A DNA stretch of 64,000 nt from Dyadobacter sp. UC 10 (lineage in GTDB: Bacteria > Bacteroidota > Bacteroidia > Cytophagales > Spirosomataceae), in the NCBI RefSeq assembly GCF_008369915.1, contig NZ_VSRN01000001.1, positions 4,646,501 to 4,710,500 on the forward strand, in the 5' to 3' direction. A program made the position numbers and the translations under genes. The notes under the pieces were generated by a model. That model was not told the origin of the DNA. It was given only the letters and a program-made list of their open reading frames with translations, and made no database searches. Within the stretch, counting starts at the first letter, position 1. Every line of letters begins with the position of its first letter. Below are positions 18,343 through 28,271 of this stretch, piece by piece.

Positions 18343-18903
18343 ATGAATTGGGAACAACTGAGCGAACAGGAACTGATCCTTGCTTTGAACCAGCGTGAGG
18401 AAGCCGCGTTCGACCAAATTTACCGGAGATACTGGCGTTTGCTTTTTGAAGCTGCCATGCGCAGGATCCAGGACGAAGATCAGGCAAAGGATATTGTGCA
18501 GGATGTGTTTGCCGGCTTGTGGGACCAGCGGGATACCTTTTGCGCAGAGAACCTGAAAGCTTATCTGCTCACCGCTGTCAAGTACCAGATATACAACCTT
18601 ATAGCCCGTAAAAAAGTAAGCGATAAATACTTTCGCAGGCTGGACAAAACCGAGCCCGTTTCGTCTGATGCGGATGAACCCCTTTGTTTCAATGAACTGG
18701 TAAGCCAGTATGATACCATTCTCCGGGAAATGCCTGATAAGCGAAAAGAAATTTACAAGCTCCGATACGACGAGGGGTTATCTACCCAACACATTGCTGA
18801 AAAGCTGCATATTACCCAAAAAACAGTTCAGAATCAGCTTGTTAAAGCAGTCCATTTCATTAAATCGACTTTGCTGACCTTGTTCTTTTTCTTGTTTCAA
18901 TAA
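18343..18903 (+). CDS. ECF RNA polymerase sigma factor, FecI-like (locus B)
   Basis: 186 residues from the ATG at 18343, chosen over a TTG three codons earlier because GGCGGAG just upstream can serve as ribosome binding site. Region 2 (AFDQIYRRYWRLLFEAAM...DIVQDVFAGLWDQRD) and region 4 (LSTQHIAEKLHITQKTVQNQL) are complete. It is first in the plus-strand run sigma-FecR-SusC-SusD-sulfatase-sulfatase and should activate that run on a signal from the STN-bearing SusC. Confidence 0.94.
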   Translation: MNWEQLSEQELILALNQREEAAFDQIYRRYWRLLFEAAMRRIQDEDQAKDIVQDVFAGLWDQRDTFCAENLKAYLLTAVKYQIYNLIARKKVSDKYFRRLDKTEPVSSDADEPLCFNELVSQYDTILREMPDKRKEIYKLRYDEGLSTQHIAEKLHITQKTVQNQLVKAVHFIKSTLLTLFFFLFQ

Positions 18904-18989
18904 TATTATTTCACTTTTATATTATTTTTTTTCAAAAACCGCGTGGGAGATTTTCCGGTTTGCTTTACTGTATGGTAGAAGCTCGAAAA

Positions 18990-19961
18990 ATGGATAAAAA
19001 ATCTTTCAGAAACCTGGTTAAAAAATATCTTCGCGGGGAAACTTCCGAAGCGGAAAACCGCTGGCTGGAAGCGTATGACCGGAAGCTGGACCGCGAGCCA
19101 GGTGAGCTTTTATCCCACGATAAGGCAAACCTGATAGAAGAAGATATTGCAAACCGCCTGCGTCAGCACATCCAGGCAGGCCGCGACCGTGGGACAAAAA
19201 GTCTTTGGCCGGTTTTCAGAGTGGCAGCACTTATCGCACTCACCCTGGGTCTCGGCTGGTTTTTAGTAATCAAAACGCAGCTTTTTTCCGGGCAAAAACA
19301 GGTATCTCAATTCACAGAAATCCAGGTGCCTTATGGAAAGATCAAAAAGCTGAAACTGGAAGACGGTACCCTGGTTACCCTCAATGCGGGCAGCCGTTTC
19401 AAATATCCCGGCCATTTCAATGCAGATTCGCGGGAAGTCTGGCTGCAGGGTGAAGCTTATTTCGACGTGAGCCACCAGGCGGGGAAGCCGTTTCTGGTGA
19501 GCACCCGGCATGTACAGGTCCAGGTACTTGGTACCCGGTTCAATGTCAATGCATTTCCTGAGAACCATACCGCGCAGGTTTCAGTCGCAGAAGGGAAAGT
19601 GGCCGTTCAGGATGTGCGGAAAAGGAATGAAAAGCTGCTACTCCTCGCAGGCGACAAAGCAGATTATGTTGCTGAAAATCAATCTTTAACCAAGACCAGT
19701 ATAGCAGAAAGCGAAGTGCTGGCCTGGCAAAACGGACATTTGAATTTTAAAAACGAATCCTTTAAAAACGTCGCTGCGGCGCTGGAACGCAGGTATGCAG
19801 TAAAAATAGAAGTGGATCAGGCGATTGCAGATTGCCGCATTTACGCGCAGATAGGAAACGACCCGGTAGAAAAAGCGCTGGAAGCATTGACGGTTTTGAT
19901 GCAGGCGAAACTGAGCGGCGGTGGCAAGGAATTCAGATTTTCAGGAAAACAATGTCAATAA
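18990..19961 (+). CDS. FecR-family anti-sigma factor (locus B)
   Basis: 323 residues from the ATG at 18990 (MDKKSFRNLVKKYLRGE); an ATG at 18972 is an alternative. Layout: cytoplasmic sigma-binding part, membrane helix at about residues 72-94 (FRVAALIALTLGLGWFLVI), FecR domain (VWLQGEAYFDVSHQAGKPFL, VQVLGTRFNVNAF) and C-terminal DUF4974 region ending in Cys-Gln. It holds the preceding sigma factor until the SusC STN domain signals. The gap to the sigma gene is about 86 bases. Confidence 0.93.
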   Translation: MDKKSFRNLVKKYLRGETSEAENRWLEAYDRKLDREPGELLSHDKANLIEEDIANRLRQHIQAGRDRGTKSLWPVFRVAALIALTLGLGWFLVIKTQLFSGQKQVSQFTEIQVPYGKIKKLKLEDGTLVTLNAGSRFKYPGHFNADSREVWLQGEAYFDVSHQAGKPFLVSTRHVQVQVLGTRFNVNAFPENHTAQVSVAEGKVAVQDVRKRNEKLLLLAGDKADYVAENQSLTKTSIAESEVLAWQNGHLNFKNESFKNVAAALERRYAVKIEVDQAIADCRIYAQIGNDPVEKALEALTVLMQAKLSGGGKEFRFSGKQCQ

Positions 19962-19998
19962 CCCAATCGATATGAAAACAGCTAAATCGCCCTAAATC

Positions 19999-20024
19999 AA
20001 AAAACTCCCTGCGCGAACAGGGAG
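19999..20024 (+). promoter_or_regulatory. A-run plus hairpin at fecR-susC junction (locus B)
   Basis: Six A residues are followed at once by CTCCCTG, the loop CGCGAA and CAGGGAG, a perfect 7-base-pair stem. It lies 44 bases after the fecR stop and 89 bases before susC. There is no trailing T-run, so it is not a normal sense terminator. It has the same A-run-then-stem order as in loci A and C. Confidence 0.55.
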
Positions 20025-20113
20025 ATGAATTCAAATGCAGGATTTTTGGTGAGCGAAGGCCTAGGAACCAGATACGCTTCACCGGTTACAAACACTTAAT
20101 TCATTCTAAAAGT

Positions 20114-23100
20114 ATGAAATCGATATCGTTTACCAAACGATTTTACGGCTATGTCATGAAACTATCGGCCATCGTCATGGTTGTAGTTGGCCTTACCAGC
20201 ACCGTCGCCATATCGGGTACCGCGTTGGGGCAGAAGATCCTGGACCAGAAAGTCACGCTTCGCATCCAGAATACCCCGCTAACCGATGCGCTCGATCAGC
20301 TATCGGACCGCACGGGTGTCAAATTCCTTTATTCGGCCGAAGCAATACGTGCTTCCAGACCTGTTACCGCTGATTTTCAAAACAAAACATTAAAAACCGT
20401 ACTCGATAACCTGCTGCCGCCGGCCAGATTGAAGTATGTGCTCGAAGGCGAGTACATCATTGTCAAACCTGATTTGCCTGCTATCAAAAGCAAAGCCAGC
20501 GCGCAGGCGGAAACGGAGGTAACGGGCAAGGTGCTTGATGAAAAAGGTGCCGGCCTGCCGGGTGTCAATATTGCGATCAAAGGCACCACAAAAGGTACCA
20601 GTACGGATGTGGAGGGGAATTTCAAACTGGTAGTCGACGGAAATACCAGTGTGCTGGTCTTCTCTTTCGTCGGTTACCAGGGGCAGGAAGTTACGGTCGG
20701 CGATCAGACTGCATTTGAGATCAAACTGGTGCCGGACAACAGCCAGCTGAACGAGGTGGTGGTGATCGGATACGGTACCCAGAAAGTAGCGGATCTCACA
20801 GGCTCGGTGGCTTCGATCAATACCACTACCACCCGCTCACTCCCTGTTTCAACGATCGACCAGAAAATGATAGGTCAGGTGGCGGGTGTGCAGATCCAGC
20901 AGGTATCCGGCGCTCCCGGTGCCGGTTCTTCCGTTAAAATCCGGGGTAGCGGCTCGCTGGGGGCTGGAAACGAGCCGCTTTATGTAGTGGACGGAATGCC
21001 TTATTCTTCGGGGTTGAATGCCAATACCAACCCGCTTCTTTTTATTAATCCGAATGATATCGAGTCGGTGACGGTGCTGAAAGATGCATCTTCCACTGCT
21101 ATTTACGGTTCGCGCGGGGCGAACGGGGTGATTATGATCACGACCAAAAAAGCCGGTTATGATCGTACAGATGTAAGTTTTTCGTCCATGCGCGGGGTGC
21201 AAACCGTACCGCAACGCGGCCGGCCGCAGCTGATGAACCAGCGCGAATTTGCCGACTTTCAGCGCGACAGGATTGCGATTGCAGTGAGGCGGCTGGAAAA
21301 CCGCGCGGCAACTATTGAAGACTATCCCGAAGCATACCGCAACCTCGACGCACTGCAAGGCCCCGGTACCGACTGGTACGATCTGCTGCTGCAATCGGCT
21401 CCGGTTCAGGATCATAACCTGAGCATTCAGAAAGGCTCGAAAGAATCGCTGTTGTCTTTCAGCCTGGGTTACTTCAATCAGGAAGGCACCGTTAAATACA
21501 CAGGCGTGGAGCGTTTCAGCAGCCGGATCGGGTTTGATTCGAAAATCGGAAAGGTCTTTAAAGTCGGCGCTTCGCTGCAGCCAACTTATATCAATCAGAA
21601 AAGAACCCAGACAAATTCCAACCGGGGGGATATATTGGGGGTTGCTAACTGGGCCAATCCGGTGACGTCGCCGTATGACGCAAATGGCGAGCTGGTGCCC
21701 TACATTGTTTCACCCCAAAGCAAGTACCATTCGGCGTGGAGCTTTGCCAACCCCCTTTTCGTTTTGCGGGAAACCGTCCAGTCGGAGCGTAGCTTCCAAA
21801 ATCTGGGCATTGCGTTTGCGGAGTGGGACATTACCCCAGAGCTGCGTTTCAAAACTTCTATCAATACCATTTGGTCAACGTCGAAATTCAGCCAATACAT
21901 TCCAAGTACGGTCGGCTCGCCCAATACACCGCCGGTGGCAGGTACAGGTTCTGCCATAAAAAATACCGGACAAAGCTTTAACTGGCTGGTTGAAAACACC
22001 TTGAATTATGAAAAGGAATTCGGCGACCACCGCATCAATGCGCTGCTCGGCTACACTACCCAGAAGTTCAGGGGGACAAGTGTTTCGCTTACCGCCAAAC
22101 CGTTCGCAAATGACCTGATCCAGACGATCAATGCGGCTCAGGCGATCAATGCCTGGGGGGAGGATGTGAACGAGTGGAGCATGATCTCATACCTGGGCAG
22201 ACTGAACTACGCGTTTAAAAACCGCTATTTGCTCACCGCCACATTCCGTTCTGATGGTTCTTCCCGCTTCGGGGCCAATAATCGGTTTGCATTTTTTCCC
22301 TCAGTCGCTGCCGCGTGGCGCGTGTCGGAAGAGGCATTTTTTCAGGAGAACAAGCTGATCAATAATCTCAAGCTGCGGGCCAGTTTTGGTAAAAGCGGAA
22401 ATAACAATATCGGTAACTACTCCCATTTGGCCGCGATCAGTGCGGGCGCTTATGTATTTGGTAATAATCAGGTTACGGCTGCTACTGTCGGGCTTTCAAA
22501 TCCTTTCCTGGGCTGGGAAGAGTCGAACCAGATCGACGTAGGTGCCGACCTGGAAATGTTCAACAGCCGGCTTTCGCTCGCGGTGGATTATTATTACCGG
22601 AAAAGCATGAATATGCTGCTTCCCGATGTGATCCCTGCGATTACGGGTTTCAATTCACAAACTGTCAACAAAGGAAATATCCGCAATACGGGCATTGAGA
22701 TTGCCCTGGGAGGCACGCCGGTGGCGGGCACTTTCAACTGGGATGTGAACCTGAACCTCGCTTTCAACCGCAACAGGGTACTGTCGCTCAACGACAACGG
22801 TGACCGCATTTTGGCGGGTAACAACGACAACAATGCAACCAATGTGACGGTGGTCGGAAAGCCGATCGGCCAGTTTTTTGGGTATGTGTTCGACGGCTTG
22901 TATACCGCCGAGGATATTGCTAACCCGGAAATTATCAAAACGCCGCAGGTTTACGAAGGAAATATCCGCTACAGGGATATCAATGGCGACGGGGTAATTA
23001 CGGATATGCTGGACTACACAATTATCGGCAATCCTCAGCCCGACTTCATTTTCGGCTTTACCAACAGTTTTTCTTACAAAGGATTAAGTCTGAACGTAAT

Positions 23101-23551
23101 TGTAAATGGTCAGCGCGGCGGCCAGGTGATGAACGGGCTCAGGCAAACGGTAGACAACCTGCAGGGGTTTTTCAATGTGAGCCAGGAATGGACCAACCGA
23201 TGGAAGAGCGCCGAAAATCCCGGTGACGGCAGGCATTACGGTATTCCGAAACTTACCCCGAGCCTGGGGCACCGTGTTTCCAGCTTGTGGGTTGAAGATG
23301 CCAGTTACCTGCGGATCAGCAATGTAACGCTGGGTTATTCGCTGCCCGACCAGCTCATGAAAGCGACGCGGTTTATCAAAGGTGCGCGCATTTACGCGAC
23401 CGTGCAAAACCTGGCGATGTTCACCAAATATGGCGGTGCAAATCCAGAGGCGCAGAATGCGAGTGTGAGCAATACGCTCGCGCCGGGAATTGATATGTCG
23501 GCATACCCGCTTTCAAGGACCGTATCAGGGGGTATTAACCTGACATTTTAA
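20114..23551 (+). CDS. SusC/RagA TonB-linked transporter with STN domain (locus B)
   Basis: 1145 residues. Order of parts: signal sequence, STN domain (about residues 45-120; VTLRIQNTPLTDALDQLSDR), carboxypeptidase-regulatory domain (VTGKVLDEKGAGLPGVNIAI), plug (NEVVVIGYGTQKVADLTGSV...IYGSRGANGVIMITTKK) and barrel ending GGINLTF. It forms the outer-membrane import channel for the oligosaccharide bound by the SusD that follows 40 bases later. The downstream sulfatases suggest a sulfated glycan. Confidence 0.95.
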   Translation: MKSISFTKRFYGYVMKLSAIVMVVVGLTSTVAISGTALGQKILDQKVTLRIQNTPLTDALDQLSDRTGVKFLYSAEAIRASRPVTADFQNKTLKTVLDNLLPPARLKYVLEGEYIIVKPDLPAIKSKASAQAETEVTGKVLDEKGAGLPGVNIAIKGTTKGTSTDVEGNFKLVVDGNTSVLVFSFVGYQGQEVTVGDQTAFEIKLVPDNSQLNEVVVIGYGTQKVADLTGSVASINTTTTRSLPVSTIDQKMIGQVAGVQIQQVSGAPGAGSSVKIRGSGSLGAGNEPLYVVDGMPYSSGLNANTNPLLFINPNDIESVTVLKDASSTAIYGSRGANGVIMITTKKAGYDRTDVSFSSMRGVQTVPQRGRPQLMNQREFADFQRDRIAIAVRRLENRAATIEDYPEAYRNLDALQGPGTDWYDLLLQSAPVQDHNLSIQKGSKESLLSFSLGYFNQEGTVKYTGVERFSSRIGFDSKIGKVFKVGASLQPTYINQKRTQTNSNRGDILGVANWANPVTSPYDANGELVPYIVSPQSKYHSAWSFANPLFVLRETVQSERSFQNLGIAFAEWDITPELRFKTSINTIWSTSKFSQYIPSTVGSPNTPPVAGTGSAIKNTGQSFNWLVENTLNYEKEFGDHRINALLGYTTQKFRGTSVSLTAKPFANDLIQTINAAQAINAWGEDVNEWSMISYLGRLNYAFKNRYLLTATFRSDGSSRFGANNRFAFFPSVAAAWRVSEEAFFQENKLINNLKLRASFGKSGNNNIGNYSHLAAISAGAYVFGNNQVTAATVGLSNPFLGWEESNQIDVGADLEMFNSRLSLAVDYYYRKSMNMLLPDVIPAITGFNSQTVNKGNIRNTGIEIALGGTPVAGTFNWDVNLNLAFNRNRVLSLNDNGDRILAGNNDNNATNVTVVGKPIGQFFGYVFDGLYTAEDIANPEIIKTPQVYEGNIRYRDINGDGVITDMLDYTIIGNPQPDFIFGFTNSFSYKGLSLNVIVNGQRGGQVMNGLRQTVDNLQGFFNVSQEWTNRWKSAENPGDGRHYGIPKLTPSLGHRVSSLWVEDASYLRISNVTLGYSLPDQLMKATRFIKGARIYATVQNLAMFTKYGGANPEAQNASVSNTLAPGIDMSAYPLSRTVSGGINLTF

Positions 23552-23591
23552 CGTTACGGGGATTTTTGTAAAAGATTAAAAATCAATTGAA

Positions 23592-25070
23592 ATGAAAAAG
23601 ATATTCCTGCTGCTTACGCTCGCTTTGGTTACAGGCTGCAAAAACGATTTTCTGGAACTTTATCCGGAAACGACATTGAACGAAAGCAATTTTTATAAAT
23701 CGGAAGTGGAGTTCATACTACTGGCCAACGGTTGTTATGTTCCGCTGCGCAATCTCGAACGGGTGGAACACTGGGTAATGGCCGAACTACCTTCCGACAA
23801 CGGGAGCTTTCAATACAGTACGGTGACGGGAGAGGCGTCGAAAGGTGTTATAGATCAGTTCATTATGTCTACCAGTAATGTGGCATATGCAAATTTTTGG
23901 AATACATCCTATAACGGAATTACCAGGACAAATAAGCTGCTGAACGAGATAGACCGGCCCGAGGTAAGCTGGGCTAAAATGTCGTACAAGGAGCGTACTG
24001 CCGGCGAGGCGAAGTTTTTGCGTGCGTTGTATTATTTCAATTTGGTAAGGCAGTACGGCGGCGTGCCGCTGGTGCTCAAACCCATCAGTGCCCAGGAAGC
24101 GGTAGGCATTAAAAGGGCAACCGAGGAAGAAATTTACAGTACGATTATCGACGACCTCAAAGCGGCTGTCACCCACTTTAAAGCTGCCCGGGACGTAGAG
24201 GAAAACGGCAGGGCCGGCGAGGGGGCTGCTCTCGGGCTTTTGGGTAAAGTATACCTTACCAATCATCAATATGAATTGGCTGCCAGTGTGTTGAAAGAAG
24301 TGATTGATTTGGGTAAGTATAGTTTGCTGCCCACCTATGCCGACGTGTTCAATCCTGCTGCAAAGGATTTTAAGGAAACCATTTTTGCGGTACAATATTC
24401 GGAAAACACCGCGGAGCTGGCCAACCGTTTTCTGTTCTGGTTCGCGCCCTGGTCGTCGGCTGGGGAGGTAACAAAGCGACCGAATATCACACTTCAGGGA
24501 GGCGGCTGGAACCAGCCTACCGATGATCTGCTGGCCGCATTCGAAGCGGGTGACAAACGGAAAGAAGTTTCAATTGCATTCTGGACGGGTAAAGATTGGG
24601 ATGGGACAATTCGTTCAATTCCTTATTGCAACAAATTCAAAGCGCCGCTGGCAGCGCCGGATGACCGTACGGGCGACAATTTTCCCATTCTCCGCTATTC
24701 CGATATTCTCCTGATGTACGCGGAGGCATTGAACGAGCAAGGAAAAACGACCGAGGCAATCCCGTTTGTGCAGCAGGTGCGCACGCGGGCCGGACTCACG
24801 AAAGCAATTACAGGTTTGACTAAAACACAATTAACAGACCAGATCGCCAAAGAGCGACAGGTGGAATTTTGTTTCGAGAACCAGCGGTTGTACGACCTGA
24901 AACGGACCGGGAAAGCCCTGGAAGTACTCACTGCGCACGGTGCGCGGGAAAAGGCGAAAAAATCATTTCTGTACGCGGCTGCATTTGAAATGAGTGCATT
25001 TAAACTCCTCGCGCCGATACCGGAAGAGCAGGTCCTTATCAACAAACTCCAGCAAAATCCAGGGTATTAA
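23592..25070 (+). CDS. RagB/SusD-family glycan-binding lipoprotein (locus B)
   Basis: 492 residues with a short lipoprotein leader (MKKIFLLLTLALVTGC, Cys 16). The SusD_N-like region (FLELYPETTLNESNFY, GEAKFLRALYYFNLVRQYGG) and the C-terminal hallmark RQVEFCFENQRLYDLKRTGKAL followed by PIPEEQVLIN...NPGY are clear. It is the surface-exposed lid of the SusC channel. The spacing to the following sulfatase gene is only 12 bases, indicating one transcript. Confidence 0.95.
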   Translation: MKKIFLLLTLALVTGCKNDFLELYPETTLNESNFYKSEVEFILLANGCYVPLRNLERVEHWVMAELPSDNGSFQYSTVTGEASKGVIDQFIMSTSNVAYANFWNTSYNGITRTNKLLNEIDRPEVSWAKMSYKERTAGEAKFLRALYYFNLVRQYGGVPLVLKPISAQEAVGIKRATEEEIYSTIIDDLKAAVTHFKAARDVEENGRAGEGAALGLLGKVYLTNHQYELAASVLKEVIDLGKYSLLPTYADVFNPAAKDFKETIFAVQYSENTAELANRFLFWFAPWSSAGEVTKRPNITLQGGGWNQPTDDLLAAFEAGDKRKEVSIAFWTGKDWDGTIRSIPYCNKFKAPLAAPDDRTGDNFPILRYSDILLMYAEALNEQGKTTEAIPFVQQVRTRAGLTKAITGLTKTQLTDQIAKERQVEFCFENQRLYDLKRTGKALEVLTAHGAREKAKKSFLYAAAFEMSAFKLLAPIPEEQVLINKLQQNPGY

Positions 25071-25082
25071 ATTTCAGACCTT

Positions 25083-26546
25083 ATGAAAAAGATCATTCAG
25101 ATAAGCTTCTTTCTTGCAATCGCATTTGCCTCGGTTTTCGCGGTACGTGTGAGCCGGCAAAAGCCTGCCAAGCCCAATGTAATCATCATCCTGGCCGATC
25201 AGTGGCGGGCGGAGGCGGTAGGTTATGCAGGTAACAAAGATGTGAAAACGCCGCATATCGACAGACTGGCCGGCCAAAGCGTAAACTTTAAAACAGCTGT
25301 CTCGACCATGCCGGTTTGTACACCCTACCGCGCCTCGCTGCTGACAGGCCAATATCCTTTGAAACACGGGTTATTTTACAATGATAAACCGCTGGCAAAC
25401 GAAGCGCTCACCATGGCGGAAATTTTCAAAGAAAACGGCTACCGGACCGGCTATATTGGCAAATGGCATGTGAATGGACATAAAAACGGCGAAGGAGCAT
25501 TCAGTGCGAGGGATAAGCCCGTGCCGAGAGAGCGCAGGCAGGGTTTTGACTACTGGAAAGCCCGCGAAGTAACGCACGATTACAACGGATCGTTTTATTT
25601 TGACGAAAACGACAAAAAGGTGTTCTGGGAAGGCTACGATGCTTTTCCGCAGACGGATAGTGCGATTGGTTTTATCAAAAGACCAGACAAAAATCCGTTT
25701 TTACTTGTGCTTTCGTGGGGCCCGCCGCATAATCCTTACGAGACTGCTCCGGAGAAATACCGAAAAATGTACGATCCCGCCACATTGAAAGTGCGCCCGA
25801 ATGTACCGGCCGAAATGCAGGACAGCGCCAGAAAAGTGCTGGCACAATACTACGCGCATTGCACTGCACTGGACGATATGATGGGGAACCTGATGGAAGC
25901 GCTTGATAAACAAGGTATTGCGGATAATACCATCGTCGTTTTTACGTCCGACCACGGTGATATGCTGCTGACCCGCGGTGTATTCCGCAAGCAGCGGCCC
26001 TGGGACGAATCGGCGCTGGTGCCGCTGCTGATCCGGTACCCTGAAAAGCTGGGCAAAAAGGCGCTGACGATCTCCAAGCCTATTGGTACCCCCGATCTTT
26101 TACCGACATTACTCGGATTAAGCGGCATTAAAGTACCCGCCAGCGTGCAGGGTACCGACGTTTCTGCTCACATCACGAAGCCCGAAAAATACCCGCTTGA
26201 TGCAGCGCTGATTATGCTGCCGGTCCCTTTTCATGAATACAATTTCAGTAATGGCGGGAGAGAGTACAGAGGGTTGCGAACTGAGCGGTACACCTATACG
26301 AGGCGGCTCAACGGTCCCTGGTTATTGTATGATAATGAAGCCGATCCCTACCAGCAGAACAACCTGATAGGCAAGCCTGAGTACAGGAAAATACAGGCTG
26401 AGCTTGAAGTCAGACTTTCGGAAAAACTCAAAGAGATAGGCGACGATTTCCAGCCTGCCGACGTGTATATGAAACGGTGGAATTATTATTACGATAATAA
26501 GGATAGCCTGCGTCCTGCTTCCTATTATGCCGAGCTGAAAAATTGA
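25083..26546 (+). CDS. Sulfatase (family S1), Cys-type
   Basis: 487 residues with an N-terminal signal sequence or anchor (MKKIIQISFFLAIAFASVFA). The formylglycine motif C-T-P-Y-R occupies residues 79-83 in VCTPYRASLLTGQYP, and metal ligands appear in ILADQWR and in FTSDHGDMLL. It should remove sulfate esters from a glycan after conversion of Cys79 to formylglycine by a maturase (anSME or FGE) not encoded in this window. It is translated 12 bases after susD, so it belongs to locus B. Confidence 0.93.
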   Translation: MKKIIQISFFLAIAFASVFAVRVSRQKPAKPNVIIILADQWRAEAVGYAGNKDVKTPHIDRLAGQSVNFKTAVSTMPVCTPYRASLLTGQYPLKHGLFYNDKPLANEALTMAEIFKENGYRTGYIGKWHVNGHKNGEGAFSARDKPVPRERRQGFDYWKAREVTHDYNGSFYFDENDKKVFWEGYDAFPQTDSAIGFIKRPDKNPFLLVLSWGPPHNPYETAPEKYRKMYDPATLKVRPNVPAEMQDSARKVLAQYYAHCTALDDMMGNLMEALDKQGIADNTIVVFTSDHGDMLLTRGVFRKQRPWDESALVPLLIRYPEKLGKKALTISKPIGTPDLLPTLLGLSGIKVPASVQGTDVSAHITKPEKYPLDAALIMLPVPFHEYNFSNGGREYRGLRTERYTYTRRLNGPWLLYDNEADPYQQNNLIGKPEYRKIQAELEVRLSEKLKEIGDDFQPADVYMKRWNYYYDNKDSLRPASYYAELKN

Positions 26547-26573
26547 TTTTGAAACAATCCTGAACCGACAGCA

Positions 26574-27992
26574 ATGCGTTATCAACTTTTGAAAAGAACC
26601 CGTGTACTGACAATACTGATTATGCTGGGCATTATTCCGGCCATTTCTGCGTGGATCACATGGAAGCCGGAAAACAGCGAACCCAAAGCAGCAAAGCCCA
26701 ATATTATTTTCCTGCTTACCGACGATCACCGGTGGGATGCATTGGGTGCGGCGGGCAATAAGATCATCAAAACGCCGAATCTGGATGCGCTGGCAGCCAA
26801 TGGGGTTCTTTTCAAAAAAGCCTATGTAACCACCGCGATCTGCTGTGTGAGCCGGGCCAGTATTATGAGCGGCCAGTACGAATCCCGACATAAAATCAAT
26901 GATTTTAATACCGATTTCAGTGCCGAAGCACTGGCGCAGACTTATCCGGCATTGCTGAAAAAAGAAGGGTACAAACTTGGGTTTATCGGTAAGCTGGGTA
27001 TTGATGTAAAAAATCAGCCCGACTCGCTTTTCGACTATTGGTCGAGCCCCAAAGAAGGCCAGCCGAAATATGAACTGATCAATAAAAGCGGCAAAGTGGT
27101 GCACCACACGGACAGTGTGAATACCGATATTAAAAAATTTATTGGTCAGTTTGCTGATAAAGGTCCTTTTTGCCTGTCGGTTAGTTTCAAAGCGCCGCAC
27201 GAGCTGGACGGTAACCCGCCTACTTACCCTGTTCAGGAGCGATTCAAAAAACTGTACAGTGGCGTGGCCATCCCCAAACCGGTCACAGCTGATCCGAAAT
27301 ACTGGGACAGCTTTCCTGACTTTTTTAGAACGGATAAAAACATTGGCAGAGAGCGCTGGAAGCCACTTTTTTCAACGGAGGAACTCCGTCAGGAAACTAC
27401 CCGCGACTATTACCGGCTGATCGCCGGCGTAGACGAAGTAGTTGGGAACCTGACAGCCCAGCTGAAACAGGAGGGGATTCTGGAAAATACGATCATCATT
27501 TTCATGGGTGACAATGGTTTTTCCCTCGGCGAGCACGGACTGGAAGGGAAATGGTTTGGTTTTGAAGAATCCATACGCGTGCCGATGATTATCTCGGGGG
27601 CACTTTTGCCGAAAAACCTGAGAGGTAAAAAGTCGGACGCGATTGCATTGAATGTCGATGTTGCGCCAACTATGCTGAGGCTGGCCGGTGCCAGGGTACC
27701 GGCCTCCATGCAGGGGAAAGATTTGCTGGGTGTGCTGAATGGAAAGGAAGCGCAGAGGAAGGATTTCTTCTACGAGCATACTTTTATGGGCAGTCCGCGG
27801 CTGCCGAAAGTGGAAGGTGTAGTGGGGACGGATTTTAAGTATATGAAGTACATCGAACATGATTACGAGGAGCTTTATCATACTGCGCAAGACCGGTTTG
27901 AGACAACCAACCTGGCAAAAGATCCGGCACACAAACAGAAACTGGCGCAAATGCAGGCACGCTACGATCAGTTGAAAAAGGAGGCGGAATAA
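26574..27992 (+). CDS. Sulfatase (family S1), variant active-site motif
   Basis: 472 residues with a signal sequence or anchor. Family features: KPNIIFLLTDDHRWDALGAAGN with the metal-binding Asp pair (residues 50-51), KTPNLDALAANGVLF, and IIFMGDNGFSLGEHGLEGKW. The formylglycine region reads ICCVSRASIMSGQY, so with Cys90 as the reactive residue the motif is C-x-V-x-R rather than the consensus C-x-P/A-x-R. I believe such CCVSR forms occur in other S1 sulfatases, but this was not checked. It is the last gene of locus B, 27 bases after the first sulfatase. Confidence 0.91.
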   Translation: MRYQLLKRTRVLTILIMLGIIPAISAWITWKPENSEPKAAKPNIIFLLTDDHRWDALGAAGNKIIKTPNLDALAANGVLFKKAYVTTAICCVSRASIMSGQYESRHKINDFNTDFSAEALAQTYPALLKKEGYKLGFIGKLGIDVKNQPDSLFDYWSSPKEGQPKYELINKSGKVVHHTDSVNTDIKKFIGQFADKGPFCLSVSFKAPHELDGNPPTYPVQERFKKLYSGVAIPKPVTADPKYWDSFPDFFRTDKNIGRERWKPLFSTEELRQETTRDYYRLIAGVDEVVGNLTAQLKQEGILENTIIIFMGDNGFSLGEHGLEGKWFGFEESIRVPMIISGALLPKNLRGKKSDAIALNVDVAPTMLRLAGARVPASMQGKDLLGVLNGKEAQRKDFFYEHTFMGSPRLPKVEGVVGTDFKYMKYIEHDYEELYHTAQDRFETTNLAKDPAHKQKLAQMQARYDQLKKEAE

Positions 27993-28066
27993 AACAGTCT
28001 TCGCACGCCCTGGCACAGATTTTATCTCATCAGTTACATATCATCAAAAACTAACAATTAGCAGAC

Positions 28067-28228
28067 ATGAAATCATCAGCAAAAAATCACCAGGACCTCT
28101 TTGAAGATCAAAATCTGTTTGAGGAAAATACGAATCCGTTTCAGCGCAGCAGCACTTCGAATTCCATGCAAAAGGCCGGTAAAAGGCCACGGATTATGAA
28201 GCCGCTGTATTCTGTTCGCCTGTCATAA
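28067..28228 (+). CDS. Small hypothetical protein
   Basis: 53 codons from an ATG at 28067 (MKSSAKNHQDLFEDQNLFEE...). The peptide is polar, with an acidic first half and a basic second half (KAGKRPRIMKPLYSVRLS), and has no signal peptide. It is not recognised. It lies in the 279-base gap between the second sulfatase and the Rossmann oxidoreductase. Codon use is unremarkable and no good ribosome binding site is visible. Confidence 0.35.
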   Translation: MKSSAKNHQDLFEDQNLFEENTNPFQRSSTSNSMQKAGKRPRIMKPLYSVRLS

Positions 28229-28271
28229 ATATTACCGGTAACCGCAGATATCGATCTGATTATTGAACCTC

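Noticed and set aside
26322..27200. 292-codon minus-strand open frame
   Set aside because: Antisense across the ends of both sulfatase genes; low-complexity Ile/Phe-rich protein without motif.
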